DNA from: Hyphomicrobiales bacterium
GTDB lineage: Bacteria > Pseudomonadota > Alphaproteobacteria > Rhizobiales > Rhizobiaceae
Assembly: GCA_900469475.1 (NCBI GenBank)
Contig: UBXG01000012.1
Coordinates: forward strand, 102,351-166,350
DNA length: 64,000 bases
Direction: 5' to 3'
Within the stretch, counting starts at the first letter, position 1; every line of letters begins with the position of its first letter. Both the position numbers and the translations under genes were made by a program. Under the pieces are notes generated by a model, which worked only from the letters and a program-made list of their open reading frames with translations, was not told the DNA's origin and made no database searches. Positions 63,162 to 64,000 of this stretch are shown here, piece by piece.

Positions 63162-64000
63162 ATCGGAGTTATCCCCTCCTGTAATGCTGTGTCACCTAAA
63201 CAGAGGCTCGAAAAAACCGGATTAAGAAATTCAGTAAAATTCGTTGCTTTGCCCAGTTGTTTTCACGAATTAACTGTCGTCGAACACGGATCCGGAACCG
63301 CAGTTTGCGCTCAGGTGCCGGGTGTTCATTTGCGTCGCGACTTCACCCAGTTTTACATTTCGTCATGATCGTCCGATATAGATATCGCAGTTTCATCAAG
63401 GAGTTCCTCGTGACTGAATGGATCAGCCTTAAGTGAAAATGCGGACTAAAGGGTCGTGAAACTCGACATATAGGGCACCTGCTTCGATTAAATTTGTTCT
63501 TAAAGCGATTTTCGCAAATACATTTAATTTTCCTAAATTATTATCTATATCGAGAATGTTAGGGCCTGTCGCTAGCTCCTAAAAGCGGGTCGACCGAGAG
63601 TTATAGCAACCATTTCCAGGAAAAATTATTCACCCTTCCGAATACCGGAACACGATAGGTCCAAAAAATCGTAGTCCGATCAAAAATGGACGGCGACAGC
63701 TAACATCAACGGCCTTAGCCTCGTGGCAATCGAAGGATCGCGACGATGAAAGTCTGTAGGACGACCCGGTCTATCCGGTCTTTCAGTGTCATAGGAATTT
63801 GTACCATGTTTGCCATTCACCCTGTTGATCGGCCTGATCTGGTCCTCAGGAGATGGCCTGTCGCTGCCAGTTGTTCACGGAACAGCGCGGCACAAGTGCA
63901 TTTTAAGACAGGCTCGAAGAAATAAGGACAATTGTCAGAACGTCCTGAGAGTGACGGCGCTGCACATTCGCGAGCGAACCTGACCTGCCACGGGTAATTT
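63162..64000. other. 839-bp region without a recognised gene
   Basis: No family-like reading frame, tRNA or terminator was found. The DNA is A+T-richer than the left half of the window. A 39-codon frame at about 63808 (MFAIHPVDRPDLVLRRW) has a weak AGGAA upstream, but nothing else supports it. Confidence 0.4.

Overview
The window is about 60% G+C alphaproteobacterial chromosome, most probably from Rhizobium or a close relative (Rhizobiaceae). Pointers are the rhizobial-type leuB/leuD, obgE-proB-proA-nadD and rsfS-rlmH-envC-ctpA-rppH orders, an alphaproteobacterial GAAC-N7-GAAC LexA box, an alpha-r14 type small RNA, and short palindromic elements typical of rhizobial intergenic DNA. A near-perfect parS site beside leuB suggests this part of the chromosome lies close to the replication origin.

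Positions 1-32460 are mostly conserved core genome. In order: a partial dps; an SDR oxidoreductase with an ArsR regulator; a PAP2 phosphatase; leuB, a xylose-isomerase-like TIM barrel and leuD; a CitE-like lyase; a small zincin; the SOS mutagenesis operon imuA-imuB-dnaE2; iron storage bfd-bfr; rppH, a divergent polysaccharide deacetylase, ctpA, envC, rlmH and rsfS; the molybdate system modABC with a ModE-type regulator; an alpha-r14 sRNA; nadD-proA-proB-obgE; two GNAT acetyltransferases; rpmA-rplU; and tRNA-Ser(CGA).

From the tRNA-Ser to about 62.4 kb the content is accessory. There is a frameshifted Fic gene with a palindromic operator, a cupin, a dehalogenase-like hydrolase divergent from an HxlR regulator, a flavin reductase and a ParDE pair. 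These are followed by a 23-kb two-partner-secretion locus of contact-dependent-inhibition (CDI) type: an IalB-like protein, the TpsB transporter, a lipoprotein, a 4362-residue CdiA-like exoprotein, and its overlapping candidate immunity gene.

Downstream of that lies a graveyard of toxin modules. One orphan CdiA-CT is joined to a 1-kb copy of the conserved exoprotein end; it is split by an IS3-family element that itself carries a nested IS110-family element, and it is also frameshifted. A second toxin tail is followed by a truncated SUKH-type immunity gene, and several small candidate immunity or lipoprotein genes follow. The direct repeats would allow the active toxin to be exchanged by recombination. 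The window ends with a degenerate GGDEF protein and about 0.8 kb in which I see no gene.

All functional calls come from reading motifs and gene order by eye; no database search was run.
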